Below, piece after piece: positions 8,269-17,678 of a DNA stretch of 64,000 nucleotides. Source of the stretch: Lysobacterales bacterium (GTDB lineage: Bacteria; Pseudomonadota; Gammaproteobacteria; Xanthomonadales; Xanthomonadaceae); NCBI GenBank assembly GCA_019510125.1, contig JAEKKX010000014.1, forward strand, positions 1-64,000, in the 5' to 3' direction. A program made the position numbers and the translations under genes. The notes under the pieces were generated by a model that was given only the letters and a program-made list of their open reading frames with translations, did no database searches and had not been told where the DNA came from. Position 1 is the first letter of the stretch, and the number at the start of each line of letters is the position of its first letter.

Positions 8269-9831
8269 TCACCAGAACGTGGCGTACAGTGCGATCAGGA
8301 TCGCGATCACGCCCACCGCGCCGGCGTTGAATGCGCCGGTGGTGCGGTAGTCCACGTCGTCGGTGCGGATGCGGTTGGCGTCGCCGCGGGCGTGGGTCAT
8401 CAGCGACACCGCCACCGCCAGCGCCAGCGCGAGCAGGAACACCAGGCCCACGCGGTCCATGAACGGCAGCGACGGCCATGCCAGCTTCAGCGCGATCGAC
8501 AGCGCGAACGAACCCACCGCCGCGGCGATCGCGCCGGCTTCGTTGGCGCGCTTCCAGAACAGGCCGAGCACGAAGATCACGACGATGCCCGGGGTGAAGA
8601 AGCCGGTGTATTCCTGGATATACTGGAAGCCCTGGTCGAAGCCGCCGAGCAGCGGTTTCGCGGCGAGCACCGCGAGCACGATCGCGACGGTCGCGGCGAT
8701 GCGGCCGACCTTCACCAGGTGCGGCTGGTCGGCGCCCGGCCGGCGCCTGGCGTAGAAGTCGAGGGTGAAGATGGTCGAGATCGAATTGATCTTCGACGCC
8801 AGCGACGCCACGATCGCCGCGACCAGCGCCGCGAACACCAGCCCCAGCACGCCGCTCGGCAGCAGCGCCATCATGCTCGGATAGGCCTGGTCGGGTTTCT
8901 CCAGGCCCGGCGCCAGTTCCAGCGCGGCGACGCCCGGCAGCACCACGATCACCGGCATCAGCAGCTTGAGGAACGCGGCGAACACCACGCCCTTCTGCGC
9001 CTCGCCGATGTCCTTCGCCGCCAGCGCGCGCTGGATGATGTACTGGTTGAAGCCCCAGTAGCTGACATTCATGATCCACATGCCGCCGATCAGCACGCTC
9101 AGCCCCGGCAGGTCCTTGTAGAACGGATCGTCGGGCTTGAGGATCATGTGGAAGTGCTCCGGGTGCGCGGCCACCAGCGTCTGGAAGCCGGCCACGATGC
9201 CGCCGTCGCCGCCGATCTTCGCCAGCGAGAGGCCGACGATGAGCAGGCCGCCCAGCACCAGCAGCGCCACCTGCACGATGTCGGTCAGCGCCACCGCCTT
9301 GAGGCCGCCATAGAGCTGGTAGACCAGCGCGAAACCGCCGAGCAGCGCCAGCGCGGTGAACTGGTCGATGCCGGCGATGCGGGTCACCGCGATCGAGCCC
9401 AGCCACAGGATCGAGGTCAGGTTCACGAACACGTACAGGCCCAGCCAGAACACCGCCATGATCGTGCGGATGCCGGGGCCGTAGCGTTCTTCGAGGAACT
9501 GCGGCATCGTCGTGATGCCGTTGCGCAGGAACACCGGCAGGAAGCACTTGCCGACGATCAGCAGGGTCAGCGCCGCCATCCATTCGTAGGACGCGATCGC
9601 CAGGCCCAGCGCGTAGCCGGAGCCGGACATGCCGATGATCTGCTCGGCGGAAATGTTCGCGGCGATCAGCGAGGCGCCGATCGCCCACCACGGCAGCGTG
9701 CGCCCGGCGAGGAAGTAGTCCTGCGCGTCCTTGCGGCGCCCGCCCTGCTCGCGCGACACCCATTGCGCCAGCGCGAAGATGCCGGCGAGGTAGGCCAGCA
9801 CGATGACGAGATCGAGGATCGGCAGTGTCAT
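8269..9831 (-). CDS. Sodium/sugar symporter (SSS family)
   Basis: Sodium:solute symporter of the SLC5/vSGLT type, probably bringing glucose or galactose across the inner membrane. The track start at 9987 adds a Pro/Ala-rich tail; the ATG at 9831 (MTLPILDLVIVL) has GGAGG five bases upstream and starts directly with the first membrane helix, giving 520 residues and about 14 helices. Family motifs: DYFLAGRTLPWWAIGASLIAANISAEQ near residue 40 and the QYIIQRALAAK segment near 270 that follows the vSGLT-like WGFNQ. It lies upstream of, and in line with, the zwf operon. Substrate is inferred from subfamily and neighbours. Confidence 0.9.
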   Translation of the reverse strand: MTLPILDLVIVLAYLAGIFALAQWVSREQGGRRKDAQDYFLAGRTLPWWAIGASLIAANISAEQIIGMSGSGYALGLAIASYEWMAALTLLIVGKCFLPVFLRNGITTMPQFLEERYGPGIRTIMAVFWLGLYVFVNLTSILWLGSIAVTRIAGIDQFTALALLGGFALVYQLYGGLKAVALTDIVQVALLVLGGLLIVGLSLAKIGGDGGIVAGFQTLVAAHPEHFHMILKPDDPFYKDLPGLSVLIGGMWIMNVSYWGFNQYIIQRALAAKDIGEAQKGVVFAAFLKLLMPVIVVLPGVAALELAPGLEKPDQAYPSMMALLPSGVLGLVFAALVAAIVASLASKINSISTIFTLDFYARRRPGADQPHLVKVGRIAATVAIVLAVLAAKPLLGGFDQGFQYIQEYTGFFTPGIVVIFVLGLFWKRANEAGAIAAAVGSFALSIALKLAWPSLPFMDRVGLVFLLALALAVAVSLMTHARGDANRIRTDDVDYRTTGAFNAGAVGVIAILIALYATFW

Positions 9832-9993
9832 GGCCCCTCCGGTCTGCGAGGAAAAAGCGGTCGCCGCGCCCGCCGGCGCGCTGCCGGGTCGATCGGGCGG
9901 AAGCGGACGGCGATCGGGGTGGGGGCCTGAACGCGACGCAGGAATAGCACGACCTGGCGGGGCCGAGGCCGCCGGCGGGCGCTGCAAACGAAT

Positions 9994-10719
9994 TCAGCGC
10001 GCGGCGTCCGCCGCAGGGTCCAGCGTCGCCCGCGGCGGCAGCGACCAGTCGATCGGCGCCTGGCCGTGGCGCGAGAGGTAGTCGTTCGTCGCCGAGAAGT
10101 GCCCGCAGCCGAGGAAGCCGCGGTGCGCCGACAGCGGCGAGGGATGCGGCGCCTTCAGCACGCGATGACGCCGCGGGTCGATGACCTTGCCCTTGGCCTG
10201 CGCGTAGCTGCCCCAGAGCAGGAAGACGAGTCCTTCGCGCTCGCGGTTGAGGGTGTCGACGACGTGGTCGGTGAAGCCTTCCCAGCCCTTGCCCTGGTGC
10301 GCGCCGGCGCGGCCTTCCTCCACGGTCAGCACCGCGTTGAGCAGCAGCACGCCGCGCTGCGCCCACGGCGTGAGGCAGCCGTGGTCGGGCCGGGCGATGC
10401 CGAGGTCGCGCTGGATCTCCTTGAAGATGTTGTCCAGCGACGGCGGCACCGGCACCCCCGGGCGCACCGAGAAGCACAGGCCGTGCGCCTGGCCCGGGCC
10501 GTGGTACGGGTCCTGGCCGAGGATCACCACCTTCACCGCGTCGAACGGGGTCGCGTCGAACGCCGCGAAGATCTGCGACGCCGGCGGATAAATCCGCGCG
10601 CCCTTCGCACGACGCTCGCGCAGGAACGCCGACAGCCCCTGCATCGGCTCGCTGCGCAGGTAGTCGCCGACCCGCGCCTTCCAGGACGGTTCGAGCTTGA
10701 TGCGGTCGTCGTCGGTCAT
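9994..10719 (-). CDS. ung: Uracil-DNA glycosylase
   Basis: Removes uracil from DNA, starting base-excision repair. The track ORF 9994-11607 is over-extended; the ATG at 10719 ([13 protein letters not shown]) gives 241 residues, typical of family-1 UDG. The catalytic water-activating motif is [13 protein letters not shown] near residue 70 and the DNA-intercalation loop is [11 protein letters not shown] near 195. Its start lies 20 bases below the DUF3592 gene stop, so it may share that transcript. Confidence 0.96.
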   Translation of the reverse strand: MTDDDRIKLEPSWKARVGDYLRSEPMQGLSAFLRERRAKGARIYPPASQIFAAFDATPFDAVKVVILGQDPYHGPGQAHGLCFSVRPGVPVPPSLDNIFKEIQRDLGIARPDHGCLTPWAQRGVLLLNAVLTVEEGRAGAHQGKGWEGFTDHVVDTLNREREGLVFLLWGSYAQAKGKVIDPRRHRVLKAPHPSPLSAHRGFLGCGHFSATNDYLSRHGQAPIDWSLPPRATLDPAADAAR

Positions 10720-10739
10720 GATCGGCCCGGCATGCGCGT

Positions 10740-11156
10740 TCAGTAGAGCGCGGGAAAGAAGAAACGGAACAACGACGCTTCGAACAGCGTCCCCAGTGAG
10801 CATACGATCCCGGCGAGCGCGATACACAGGAAGCACGCGGGCCAAGTGTAAACATGGATGTCGGGGAGCGGCTCGTCCTGGGATGGATCTCCCGGGACGT
10901 ACACGACGGGCACGATGGCGCCGACGGGGTGCGCGCGCATGCCGCCGGTTTCGATGGTGCGGTGTTCGCCATCGGCCTCGAAGTCGATGAGCGCATGCAT
11001 GACCTTGTCGCCGTCGGAATCCCGGGTCTCGACGAACGCACGGATGCGACCCGTGGTCCGCACCGCGCTGCGCAGCATGCGATGGGTCGCGAACAGAGCG
11101 CGCAGGGCGCCGCCGAACAGGGCGAGCGAGACCAGCAGGAACAGGAAGGCGATCAT
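10740..11156 (-). CDS. DUF3592-like membrane protein, second copy
   Basis: The track start at 11243 lies in the upstream gene. The ATG at 11156 overlaps that gene's stop (ATGA) and starts with an N-terminal helix ([16 protein letters not shown]), giving 138 residues: a helix, a small beta-rich extracytoplasmic domain with the DUF3592 pattern (TTGRI, then DFEADGEHR, then [13 protein letters not shown]) and a C-terminal helix. It looks like a diverged tandem duplicate of its upstream neighbour. Function unknown; members are thought to be envelope proteins. Confidence 0.8.
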   Translation of the reverse strand: MIAFLFLLVSLALFGGALRALFATHRMLRSAVRTTGRIRAFVETRDSDGDKVMHALIDFEADGEHRTIETGGMRAHPVGAIVPVVYVPGDPSQDEPLPDIHVYTWPACFLCIALAGIVCSLGTLFEASLFRFFFPALY

Positions 11157-11758
11157 GCCGGCGCGTCCGGATAAAGGTGCGGATGGCGTTTCCGCAACAG
11201 CCATCCGCCAAAGAGCCCGCCGAGGGCGAAGAGCGCTCCGCACAGCCCGGGCAGGATGGCGAAGAGGATCTTCCTGGTGTGCGTCTCGAAGAATGCAAGC
11301 CGCACGTAGGTGTCCGGCGCTTCGGGAACATAGGCGATCTCCACCGGTTCGCCGATCCGGCAGGCGGACGGATTCGATCCCCAGCCGTTGCGGAAGGTGC
11401 GGGTCGTCCCGTCGACTTCAAACGCGAAGACGCAGACGTTGGTCTCGCCGTCCGAAGAGGGTTCGATCGCGACGACCCGGCCGACCGTGCGTACCGAGCG
11501 GGCGAGTTGCGCGTGGACGTGCAGCACAGTCGCGATGCCGTAGATGAACAGGGTGGTGGAGAGCAACAGCAGCGCGATCCACAGGCCGGTCCGCAGCCAG
11601 CGAACATCCCCGTTCGGCACTGGCGCCGACTGCTGGCGCGCGCGGGTCGCTTCGATCATCCGCCGCCAGCCTTCCCTGCGTTCCGCCGAGGAGGCGCGCC
11701 GCGATGGCGGTTCCCGCGCGTCGTCCGGGTGAGGCGGGTTCGGACGCGCGGGCGTCAA
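11153..11758 (-). CDS. DUF3592-like membrane protein, first copy
   Basis: 201 residues with a 50-residue charged cytoplasmic N-terminus, one helix ([16 protein letters not shown]), a DUF3592-type domain ([34 protein letters not shown]) and a second helix near the C-terminus. The start used is TTG, in a TTGA overlap with the response-regulator stop and with GGGAG about ten bases upstream. The ATG at 11659 ([10 protein letters not shown]), with GGAAGG before it, is an alternative. It is coupled at both ends, so receiver protein and both membrane proteins are probably made together. Function unknown. Confidence 0.75.
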   Translation of the reverse strand: MTPARPNPPHPDDAREPPSRRASSAERREGWRRMIEATRARQQSAPVPNGDVRWLRTGLWIALLLLSTTLFIYGIATVLHVHAQLARSVRTVGRVVAIEPSSDGETNVCVFAFEVDGTTRTFRNGWGSNPSACRIGEPVEIAYVPEAPDTYVRLAFFETHTRKILFAILPGLCGALFALGGLFGGWLLRKRHPHLYPDAPA

Positions 11759-12591
11759 CTCGGCGTCCGCTCCCGCAGTTGCGACAGGCGCAACTGGAAC
11801 AGGGTCTTGGTGATCAGCATGCGCTCTTCGATCGGCTTGAGCACCAGGTCGTTGGCGCCTTCGCGCAGCAGGTTGGACTGCTTCTCGCGGTTGCCGTCGC
11901 CGGTCATCACCAGCACCGGCAGGCGGCGCTTGCCGTAGGCGAAATCATTGCGGATCGCGCGCAGCAGGTCGAGCCCGCTGACCGCGCCGTCGAGGGTCAC
12001 GTCGGTCAGCACCAGGTCGGCGCCGACGTCGTCGTGGCCGAGGTGTTCGCGCAGGTAGGCCAGGGCGTCGTCGCCGCGGCTCATGTGCAGCACGGTGATG
12101 TCGTGCGCCTGCAGCATGCGCCGGGTGGCCACGGCCACGGTGATGCTGTCCTCGACGTACAGCACCCGCGCGTCGGGCATGGGCTCGGGATGGACGTAGC
12201 CGCGGATGAAGGTCGCGAGTGCGGCGTAGCCCTCGGCCTTGTCGAAGTAGTCGGTGACGTCCTCGGTGAAGCGGCGGGCCTCGAGGTGGGCCTGGGCGTC
12301 GCCCGAGACCACGATCACCGGCACGTAGCGCTGGCCGGCGGCGGCGCGCACGGCGCGCGCGACCTGCAGGCCGTCGCCGTCCATCAGCACCAGCGAGGTC
12401 GTGACCAGGTCCATCGCGCCCTCGGCGAGGGCGGCCTGGGCCTCGGCGACGCCGCCGCAGCCGATCACCTCGACCCCGGGCAGGTCGCGCTGGAGCATGT
12501 CGCCGATCAGCCTGCGGACCATCTTCGAACCATCGACCACCATCACCCGCGGGTGGTCGGTGGTCAGGTGGCGGACATCATGGGCAGGCAT
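11755..12591 (-). CDS. Response regulator with two receiver domains
   Basis: 278 residues made of two CheY-like receiver domains in tandem and no output domain. The first (about residues 14-130) keeps VVDGS and the KAEG lysine but has Ser/Thr where the phosphorylated Asp should be (DLVTTS instead of DLxxxD), so it is probably a pseudo-receiver. The second (about 140-265) has YVEDS, the acceptor in LTDVTLDG, MTGD and KPIE, and should be phosphorylatable. The C-terminus is helical. Probably a signalling adaptor; partner kinase not in the window. Its stop overlaps the DUF3592 gene start. Confidence 0.85.
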   Translation of the reverse strand: MPAHDVRHLTTDHPRVMVVDGSKMVRRLIGDMLQRDLPGVEVIGCGGVAEAQAALAEGAMDLVTTSLVLMDGDGLQVARAVRAAAGQRYVPVIVVSGDAQAHLEARRFTEDVTDYFDKAEGYAALATFIRGYVHPEPMPDARVLYVEDSITVAVATRRMLQAHDITVLHMSRGDDALAYLREHLGHDDVGADLVLTDVTLDGAVSGLDLLRAIRNDFAYGKRRLPVLVMTGDGNREKQSNLLREGANDLVLKPIEERMLITKTLFQLRLSQLRERTPS

Positions 12592-12708
12592 GCGCGGCGT
12601 TCACTCGACGTCTGTGCGGAGGGCGGTGCTGGCGCGACCCTGCGCCGGAACGGTCCGGCGGCACGCATCGGCGCCTCGCGGCGACCGACGCACCCCCCGG
12701 CGATCGCG

Positions 12709-13653
12709 TCAGACCCTAGTTTGACGCAGAAAATGCCCGGTGACCACGCCGGCGCCGAGCCAACCGAGCGCGGATGCGACGGCGAGCACGATCAGACCGC
12801 GCACCGGATCGACGCCCGACAGCGCGAACCGGCTGCCGTAGCTTTCGGCCAGCGCGCGCAGCGGCGCGTCCAGGGCGAAGGCGGCGGCGGTGAGCAGGCC
12901 CAGCGCCAGCGCGCCGGCGGCCAGGCCGTAGCAGGCGCCGAGATAGAGGAACGGCCGGCGGATGAAGCCGTCGGTGGCGCCGAGGGACTGCAGGATCGCG
13001 ATCTCCTCGCGCCGCGACTGGATGTCCAGACGCACTGTGTTGCCCACGACCAGCAGTGCTCCGAGACCCAGCAGCGCCGACAGCACCCACACCGCGCGTC
13101 CGCCGAAGGCCAGCCAGCGGTCGAGGCGGTCGCGCCAGACCGCGTCGTGCTGGACGAAGTCGGTCTCCGGCAGCGCCTCCAGCAGCGTCGCCAGCGCGCG
13201 TTCGTCGCCGCGCGGACGGACGATCAGCACGCTCGGCAGCGGGTTCTCGCCGACGGTCGCGATCGCCTCGGCATAGAGGTCGGCGCCGGCGCCGGCGCGC
13301 AGGCTGGCCAGCCCCTCGTCGGGCGTGCGCAGGGTCGCGGACTCGACCTGCGGCCGCGACTTCAGTTCGCCGGCGAGCGCGCGGGCGCGCTCGATGGTCA
13401 CGTCCTGCTTCAGGAACACGGTCACTTCGCGGGCGCGCTCGATCTGCCCGCCCAGCCGGGCCACGTTGTCCAGCACCAGGCCCAGCCCCAGCGGCAGCGA
13501 CAATGCGACCGCCATCACACCGACGGTCAGCAGGGTCGCCCACGGCCGGCGCAGCATGCGCCCGAGGCTCGCGCCGAGGCTGTGCAGATGATGGTCGACC
13601 CACGCCCCGAGGCGCGAGCGCGACCGGGCCGGGCGGGCGGCGGGCTCAGCCAT
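12709..13653 (-). CDS. ftsX: Cell division protein FtsX
   Basis: Permease-like partner of FtsE that activates septal peptidoglycan hydrolases through its periplasmic loop. The track ORF to 14043 is over-extended; the ATG at 13653 ([10 protein letters not shown]) overlaps the ftsE stop by eight bases and gives 314 residues. Features: a basic cytoplasmic N-terminus, first helix near residue 40, a periplasmic domain (about 65-165) with the FtsX-type [10 protein letters not shown], then three helices near 175-310 with [12 protein letters not shown] on the cytoplasmic side. Its end is 118 bases from the response regulator start. Confidence 0.94.
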   Translation of the reverse strand: MAEPAARPARSRSRLGAWVDHHLHSLGASLGRMLRRPWATLLTVGVMAVALSLPLGLGLVLDNVARLGGQIERAREVTVFLKQDVTIERARALAGELKSRPQVESATLRTPDEGLASLRAGAGADLYAEAIATVGENPLPSVLIVRPRGDERALATLLEALPETDFVQHDAVWRDRLDRWLAFGGRAVWVLSALLGLGALLVVGNTVRLDIQSRREEIAILQSLGATDGFIRRPFLYLGACYGLAAGALALGLLTAAAFALDAPLRALAESYGSRFALSGVDPVRGLIVLAVASALGWLGAGVVTGHFLRQTRV

Positions 13654-14335
13654 CGGCCAGTTCCTCCGGCGAGATGTCGTCGGCGAGGCGACCGTGGTCC
13701 AGCACCAGCACGCGCTTGCGCATGCGCTTGACCAGCGCCAGGTCGTGGCTGGCGACCAGCACGCTGGTGCCGCGCTCGGGCAGGCCGGCGAACAGGGCCA
13801 TGATCTCGGCCGACAGGGTCGGGTCGAGGTTGCCGGTGGGTTCGTCCGCGACCAGCAGCGACGGCTCGCCGACCAGCGCCCGGGCGATGCCGACGCGCTG
13901 CTGCTCGCCGGCGGACAACTGGGTCGGCAGCGCCTCGCTGCGCCCGCCCAGGCTGACCCGGTCGAGCACGCTGCGCACCCGCTTGCGGATCTCGTCGCGG
14001 CGCAGCCCGCGCAACTGCAGCGGCAGGGCCACGTTCTCGGCAACGCTGCGGTCGGTCAGCAGCCGGTGGTCCTGGTAGACCACGCCGACCTCGCGCCGGT
14101 GCATCGCCACCCCGCGGCCGGAGACGTTGCGCAGGTTGCGCTCGCCGAACAGCACCGCGCCGCGGGTCGGACGCTCGGACAGGTGGATCAGCCTGAGCAG
14201 CGTGCTCTTGCCGGCGCCGGAGTGCCCGGTGACGAACAGCATCTCGCCCGGCTCGACCGCGAAGCTCAGTTCGCTCAGCGCGACGTGTCCGCCGGGGTAC
14301 TGCTTGCTGACGTTGTCGAAGCGGAGGAGGGGCAT
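13646..14335 (-). CDS. ftsE: Cell division ATP-binding protein FtsE
   Basis: ABC ATPase of the FtsEX divisome complex. The track start at 14563 is too far upstream; the ATG at 14335 ([16 protein letters not shown]) has an A/GC-rich leader and gives 229 residues, the family length. Walker A is GHSGAGKST near residue 36, the signature is LSAGEQQR near 137, Walker [14 protein letters not shown] near 158 and the switch His in ASHD near 193. ftsX follows with an eight-base overlap. Confidence 0.96.
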   Translation of the reverse strand: MPLLRFDNVSKQYPGGHVALSELSFAVEPGEMLFVTGHSGAGKSTLLRLIHLSERPTRGAVLFGERNLRNVSGRGVAMHRREVGVVYQDHRLLTDRSVAENVALPLQLRGLRRDEIRKRVRSVLDRVSLGGRSEALPTQLSAGEQQRVGIARALVGEPSLLVADEPTGNLDPTLSAEIMALFAGLPERGTSVLVASHDLALVKRMRKRVLVLDHGRLADDISPEELADG

Positions 14336-14371
14336 GGGGGCGTCGGTTCGGGGCTCGGTCCGCGAAGAGGC

Positions 14372-14377
14372 ATTGTA
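14372..14377 (-). promoter_or_regulatory. Probable ftsE promoter, -10 box
   Basis: On the minus strand the sequence before ftsE contains TACAAT, 37 bases upstream of the ATG, a five-of-six match to the sigma70 -10. The -35 region is weak (GATGTC-like). A transcript start near 14365 would leave a 30-base leader. Confidence 0.45.
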
Positions 14378-14804
14378 GGTCGGACCCTGGCCCGACATCG
14401 CGACCTGTCCGATTGCACCGCTGGATGATCGGAGTCGCAGGGTCATTGTGCGGTATCCGGAAGCCGAGGCGAAGCGGGCGGGCGGACCTGTTTCGGGTCG
14501 GGAGACGCCGACGACCAAAGCGGAGCTTCCGCGCTGCGCGCGCGCGACTTTCTTGTGGCGCACCGAGCCGCTGCCGGCGCGAACGGCGAAGCCGGCCCGA
14601 AGGGCGAGCGCGAGTCAAGAAAACACTCAGGCCCAAGGCACATCCGCCGCCGGGGCCGTGGCGGGATTTTTCCGGGAGGCGTCCTGTCTCGTGGAAAAAC
14701 GACGGGCTTCCTGTCGGCCGCCCTCCGGGTCTACAGGTGCAGCTTCAAACCGTTGCGCCGGATGGCCGCGCTGTCGCGGTCGTCGGCGACATGCACGAAC
14801 AGGG
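14378..14804. other. Intergenic stretch, no gene seen
   Basis: Roughly 430 bases between ftsE and the small membrane-protein gene. ORFs on both strands here are Arg/Pro/Ala-rich, have no family pattern and run into shadows of neighbouring genes, so I call none real. The part around 14640-14730 (a run of T after GGGA, then CTCGTGGAAAAACGACGGGCTTCCTG) has the look of dispersed non-coding spacer sequence seen in Lysobacter genomes, but I cannot confirm a repeat within one window. Confidence 0.4.
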
Positions 14805-15077
14805 TCATGGCCGGAGCGCGAACCAGGCGATCGCGCCGGCGGCGATCCAGCACGACAGGCCGATGAAGATGCCGGTCTCGCCCCGCAGCGTGCGCGGCTG
14901 CGAGGGGCGGGTACGGGACCGGCGCGACTTCTCGTTGACGTCGAAGGGCTCGACGCGGAACTGCCCGAACGTCACCACCGGAACGACGATGCGCCCGGTC
15001 CAGTACATGAGCAGTTCCAGGGCCGTGCGCAGCACGCCCTCGAACAGCAGCTCAGCGATATCCGAGCCGCTGATCAC
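14805..15077 (-). CDS. Small membrane protein downstream of rhlB
   Basis: 90 residues: an N-terminal hydrophobic stretch (LFEGVLRTALELLMYW, then IVVPVVTF), a short charged loop with basic residues, and a C-terminal helix (ETGIFIGLSCWIAAGAIAWFAL). The ATG is six bases past the rhlB stop, so it is likely co-transcribed with it. I do not recognise the family and propose no function. Codon use is like its neighbours. Confidence 0.7.
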   Translation of the reverse strand: MISGSDIAELLFEGVLRTALELLMYWTGRIVVPVVTFGQFRVEPFDVNEKSRRSRTRPSQPRTLRGETGIFIGLSCWIAAGAIAWFALRP

Positions 15078-15083
15078 CGGGCC

Positions 15084-16883
15084 TCAATGCCGCGAACTCG
15101 GCGCCCGCGTCACCAGCGACTTGAGCTTGTTGCCGATCCGCGACAGCAGCGACGGGGCTTCGCCCGGCGCCGGGGCGGCCGCGGGTTTGGCGGCGACGGC
15201 GACCGCGGCCGGCGTCTCCATCGCGCGGACGGCCTGGCCGACGGCCTGGGCGCCTTCGCCGCCGTCGATGCGCTTGCCGCCGCGGCGGCGCCGGCGCTTG
15301 CGCGCGGAACGCTCGCCTTCGGCCTGCGCCGGGGCGGGCGCGGTGTCGGGGGCGCTCGCGGCCGCGGGGGCCTGTGCGGCCGGATCGCGCGGCGGGCGCG
15401 GGGCGCGGGGCGGACGATCGCCGCGGGCTTCGCCCGAGCCGCCGCCCTCGCCGCGACTGCCCTCGGCACGACTGCCTTCATTACGGCCGCCTTCGCGGCG
15501 CGGGCCGCCAGAGCGTTCGCCGCGGCCGCCGCTGCGGCCACCCGGGCCGCTGCGACCGCCGCCGTCGCGACGGCCGCCGCGCTTGGCCTCGTCGGCGGCA
15601 CGGGCCTCGCGGGCCTCGCGGAAGATCGTGCTGATGCTGTCGTCCTCGTCGCCGCCGGCCTCGCCCTCGGCCGGCGCGGCCGGCTTCGGCCGCTCGGGCC
15701 GCGGCAGCGCGGTCAGCAGTTCGCGGGTCACCGGCTCGGACGGGATCTTCTGGTCGATGTAGCGCTCGATGTCCGGCAGGCTCATCGCGTAGCGCTCGCA
15801 GGCGAAGCTGATCGCGTCGCCTTCCGCGCCCAGGCGGGCGGTGCGACCGATGCGGTGGACGTAGTCCTCGGCGTCGAACGGCAGGTCGTAGTTGTAGACG
15901 TGGCTGACGCCGTCGATGTGCAGGCCGCGCGCGGCCACGTCGGTGGCGACCAGCAGTTCGAGCTGGCCGGCCTGGAACTTCTTCAGCAGCGATTCGCGCT
16001 TCTTCTGCGGCACGTCGCCGCTGAGCACGCCGACCCGGTAGCCGGCGCGCTCCAGCGCCCGCGCCACGCGCTCGACGAACGCCTTGGTGTTGACGAATAC
16101 CATCGTCCGCGCGCCCTCGCTGCGCGAGAGCAGGCCCAGCAGCAGCGGGATCTTCTCGTCGTCGGCGGGGTAGTAGATCTTCTGCCGGACCTTCGCGGCG
16201 GTGATGAACTCCGCCTCGACGACGAGCTTCTCGGGCTCGTTCATGTGCTCGTAGGCCAGCTCCAGCACGCGATGGCTGAGGGTGGCGCTGAACAGCAGGG
16301 TCTGGCGGGTGGTGCGCTCGGGCATGCGCCGCAGCAGGAAGCGGATGTCCTTGATGAAGCCGAGGTCGAACATGCGGTCGGCCTCGTCCAGCACGCACAC
16401 CTCGCAGGCGTGCAGGCTGACCACCTTGTGCTGCTTGACGTAGTCGATCAGCCGGCCGGGGGTGGCGATGATCACGTCGGCGCCGGCCTGCAGCAGGGCG
16501 CGCTGCTTGTCGTAGTCGACGCCGCCGTAGACCAGGGCGAACTTCAGGCCCAGGTCGGCGCCGAACTTCATCGCGTCCTTGTGGATCTGGATCGCCAGCT
16601 CGCGGGTCGGGGCCAGGATCAGCGCCCGGGGGTCTTCGGGCTTGCGCTCGGCCAGCGCCGGGCGGGTCAGCAGGCGGTTGATGACCGCGACCAGGAAGGC
16701 CAGGGTCTTGCCGGTGCCGGTCTGGGCCTGGCCGGCCACGTCGCGGCCCGGCAGGGCCACCGGCAGGGTCAGGGCCTGGATGGGGGTGCAGCGGGTGAAC
16801 CCGGCGGCTTCGAGCCCGGCCAACAGGGCCGGATGCAGGTCGAAGGAGGAAAACACGATGTCGGTTAAGGGCTTTTCGCTCAT
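15084..16883 (-). CDS. rhlB: ATP-dependent RNA helicase RhlB
   Basis: DEAD-box helicase, the RNA-unwinding subunit of the degradosome. The 1601-residue track ORF runs through other genes; the ATG at 16883 ([14 protein letters not shown]) gives 599 residues. Core motifs in order: Q motif TPIQ near 34, AQTGTGKT near 53, [18 protein letters not shown] near 170, SAT near 205, and HRIGRTAR near 355. From about residue 400 the protein is a long low-complexity tail rich in Arg, Gly, Pro and Ala ([12 protein letters not shown]) with a basic KRRRRRGGK patch, longer than enterobacterial RhlB. It is divergent from trxA-rho, an order seen across Xanthomonads. Confidence 0.95.
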   Translation of the reverse strand: MSEKPLTDIVFSSFDLHPALLAGLEAAGFTRCTPIQALTLPVALPGRDVAGQAQTGTGKTLAFLVAVINRLLTRPALAERKPEDPRALILAPTRELAIQIHKDAMKFGADLGLKFALVYGGVDYDKQRALLQAGADVIIATPGRLIDYVKQHKVVSLHACEVCVLDEADRMFDLGFIKDIRFLLRRMPERTTRQTLLFSATLSHRVLELAYEHMNEPEKLVVEAEFITAAKVRQKIYYPADDEKIPLLLGLLSRSEGARTMVFVNTKAFVERVARALERAGYRVGVLSGDVPQKKRESLLKKFQAGQLELLVATDVAARGLHIDGVSHVYNYDLPFDAEDYVHRIGRTARLGAEGDAISFACERYAMSLPDIERYIDQKIPSEPVTRELLTALPRPERPKPAAPAEGEAGGDEDDSISTIFREAREARAADEAKRGGRRDGGGRSGPGGRSGGRGERSGGPRREGGRNEGSRAEGSRGEGGGSGEARGDRPPRAPRPPRDPAAQAPAAASAPDTAPAPAQAEGERSARKRRRRRGGKRIDGGEGAQAVGQAVRAMETPAAVAVAAKPAAAPAPGEAPSLLSRIGNKLKSLVTRAPSSRH

Positions 16884-17114
16884 GTCCTGGCGTCTTGGGC
16901 GGGTCGGCACGGCCGTGCAAGGCGGGATTCGCGCTTGCGCGGGTGGGCAGGGGACCGCAGACTGGTCCTCTCCGCGCACGACCGGGATGTGGCGTTCGGC
17001 CCCCGGGATGCGACCCTTGAAGCCGGCGATGCAAACCCGCAGTGTAGCAGCCTGCCCCCCGACCACCCCCTCCGACGCGCCCAGGCGCGCCGCAAGCCTT
17101 TCCGGAGACCCGAA

Positions 17115-17441
17115 GTGAGCGACAAGATTGCCCATGCCACCGAAGCCGATTTCGACCAGCTCGTCCTGCAGTCCGACGTGCCGGTCCTGGTCGATTTCTG
17201 GGCGCCCTGGTGCGGCCCCTGCAAGATGATCGCGCCGTTCCTCGACCAGTTGGCCGACGAATACGCCGGCAAGGCGAAGATCGTGAAGGTGAACGTCGAC
17301 AACGAGCAGCGCCTGGGCATGCGCTACAACGCCCGCAGCATCCCGATGCTGCTGGTCTTCAAGGGCGGCCAGGTCCACGGCACCCAGATCGGCGCCGTCG
17401 GCAAGCCGCACCTGGCCAAGCTGATCGACAGCGCCCTCTGA
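17115..17441 (+). CDS. trxA: Thioredoxin 1
   Basis: Cytoplasmic disulfide reductase. The track start at 16935 is too early; a GTG at 17115 with GGAG seven bases upstream gives [15 protein letters not shown] and 108 residues, exactly thioredoxin length. Active site is [10 protein letters not shown] near residue 33, with the cis-proline loop SIPMLL near 75. It lies between divergent rhlB and rho. The 230 bases before it must hold both promoters, but no convincing -35/-10 pair stands out. Confidence 0.97.
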   Translation: MSDKIAHATEADFDQLVLQSDVPVLVDFWAPWCGPCKMIAPFLDQLADEYAGKAKIVKVNVDNEQRLGMRYNARSIPMLLVFKGGQVHGTQIGAVGKPHLAKLIDSAL

Positions 17442-17451
17442 GCCCGCCCCC

Positions 17452-17475
17452 CGCCGCGCCTCCCGGGGCGCGGCG
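17452..17475 (+). terminator. GC hairpin after trxA
   Basis: CGCCGCGCC (17452-17460) and GGCGCGGCG (17467-17475) form a nine-pair stem over a six-base loop, ten bases after the trxA stop. No T tract follows, so termination may be weak or Rho-dependent. Confidence 0.55.
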
Positions 17476-17678
17476 AGTCGCGGGTTCGCCCGATTTCCGT
17501 GTCGCCGGTCGCGACAGATGAATCCCGGCCATCCGGCGCGCTTGCCGGCGCGCCGCGCCGGTGCTAGCTTCTCGCAAGACGACGCGCCCCCGGCGCCGCA
17601 CTTCTTCCGTCTCACAGACCACCCCTTCCCCGTCCCGTCCGCGCACTGCGGACGCTCGCACCCGCGAGGAATCCCCGC

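Noticed and set aside
6622-9930. 1102-codon open frame on the plus strand opposite zwf and the symporter
   Set aside because: It is the mirror of GC-rich coding on the minus strand: His/Arg/Gln/Ala-rich, no domain pattern, and the minus-strand genes have clear motifs.
14413-15762. 449- and 806-codon plus-strand ORFs opposite rhlB
   Set aside because: Shadows of the rhlB tail and of the intergenic region, with Arg/Pro/Ala-rich composition and no family features.
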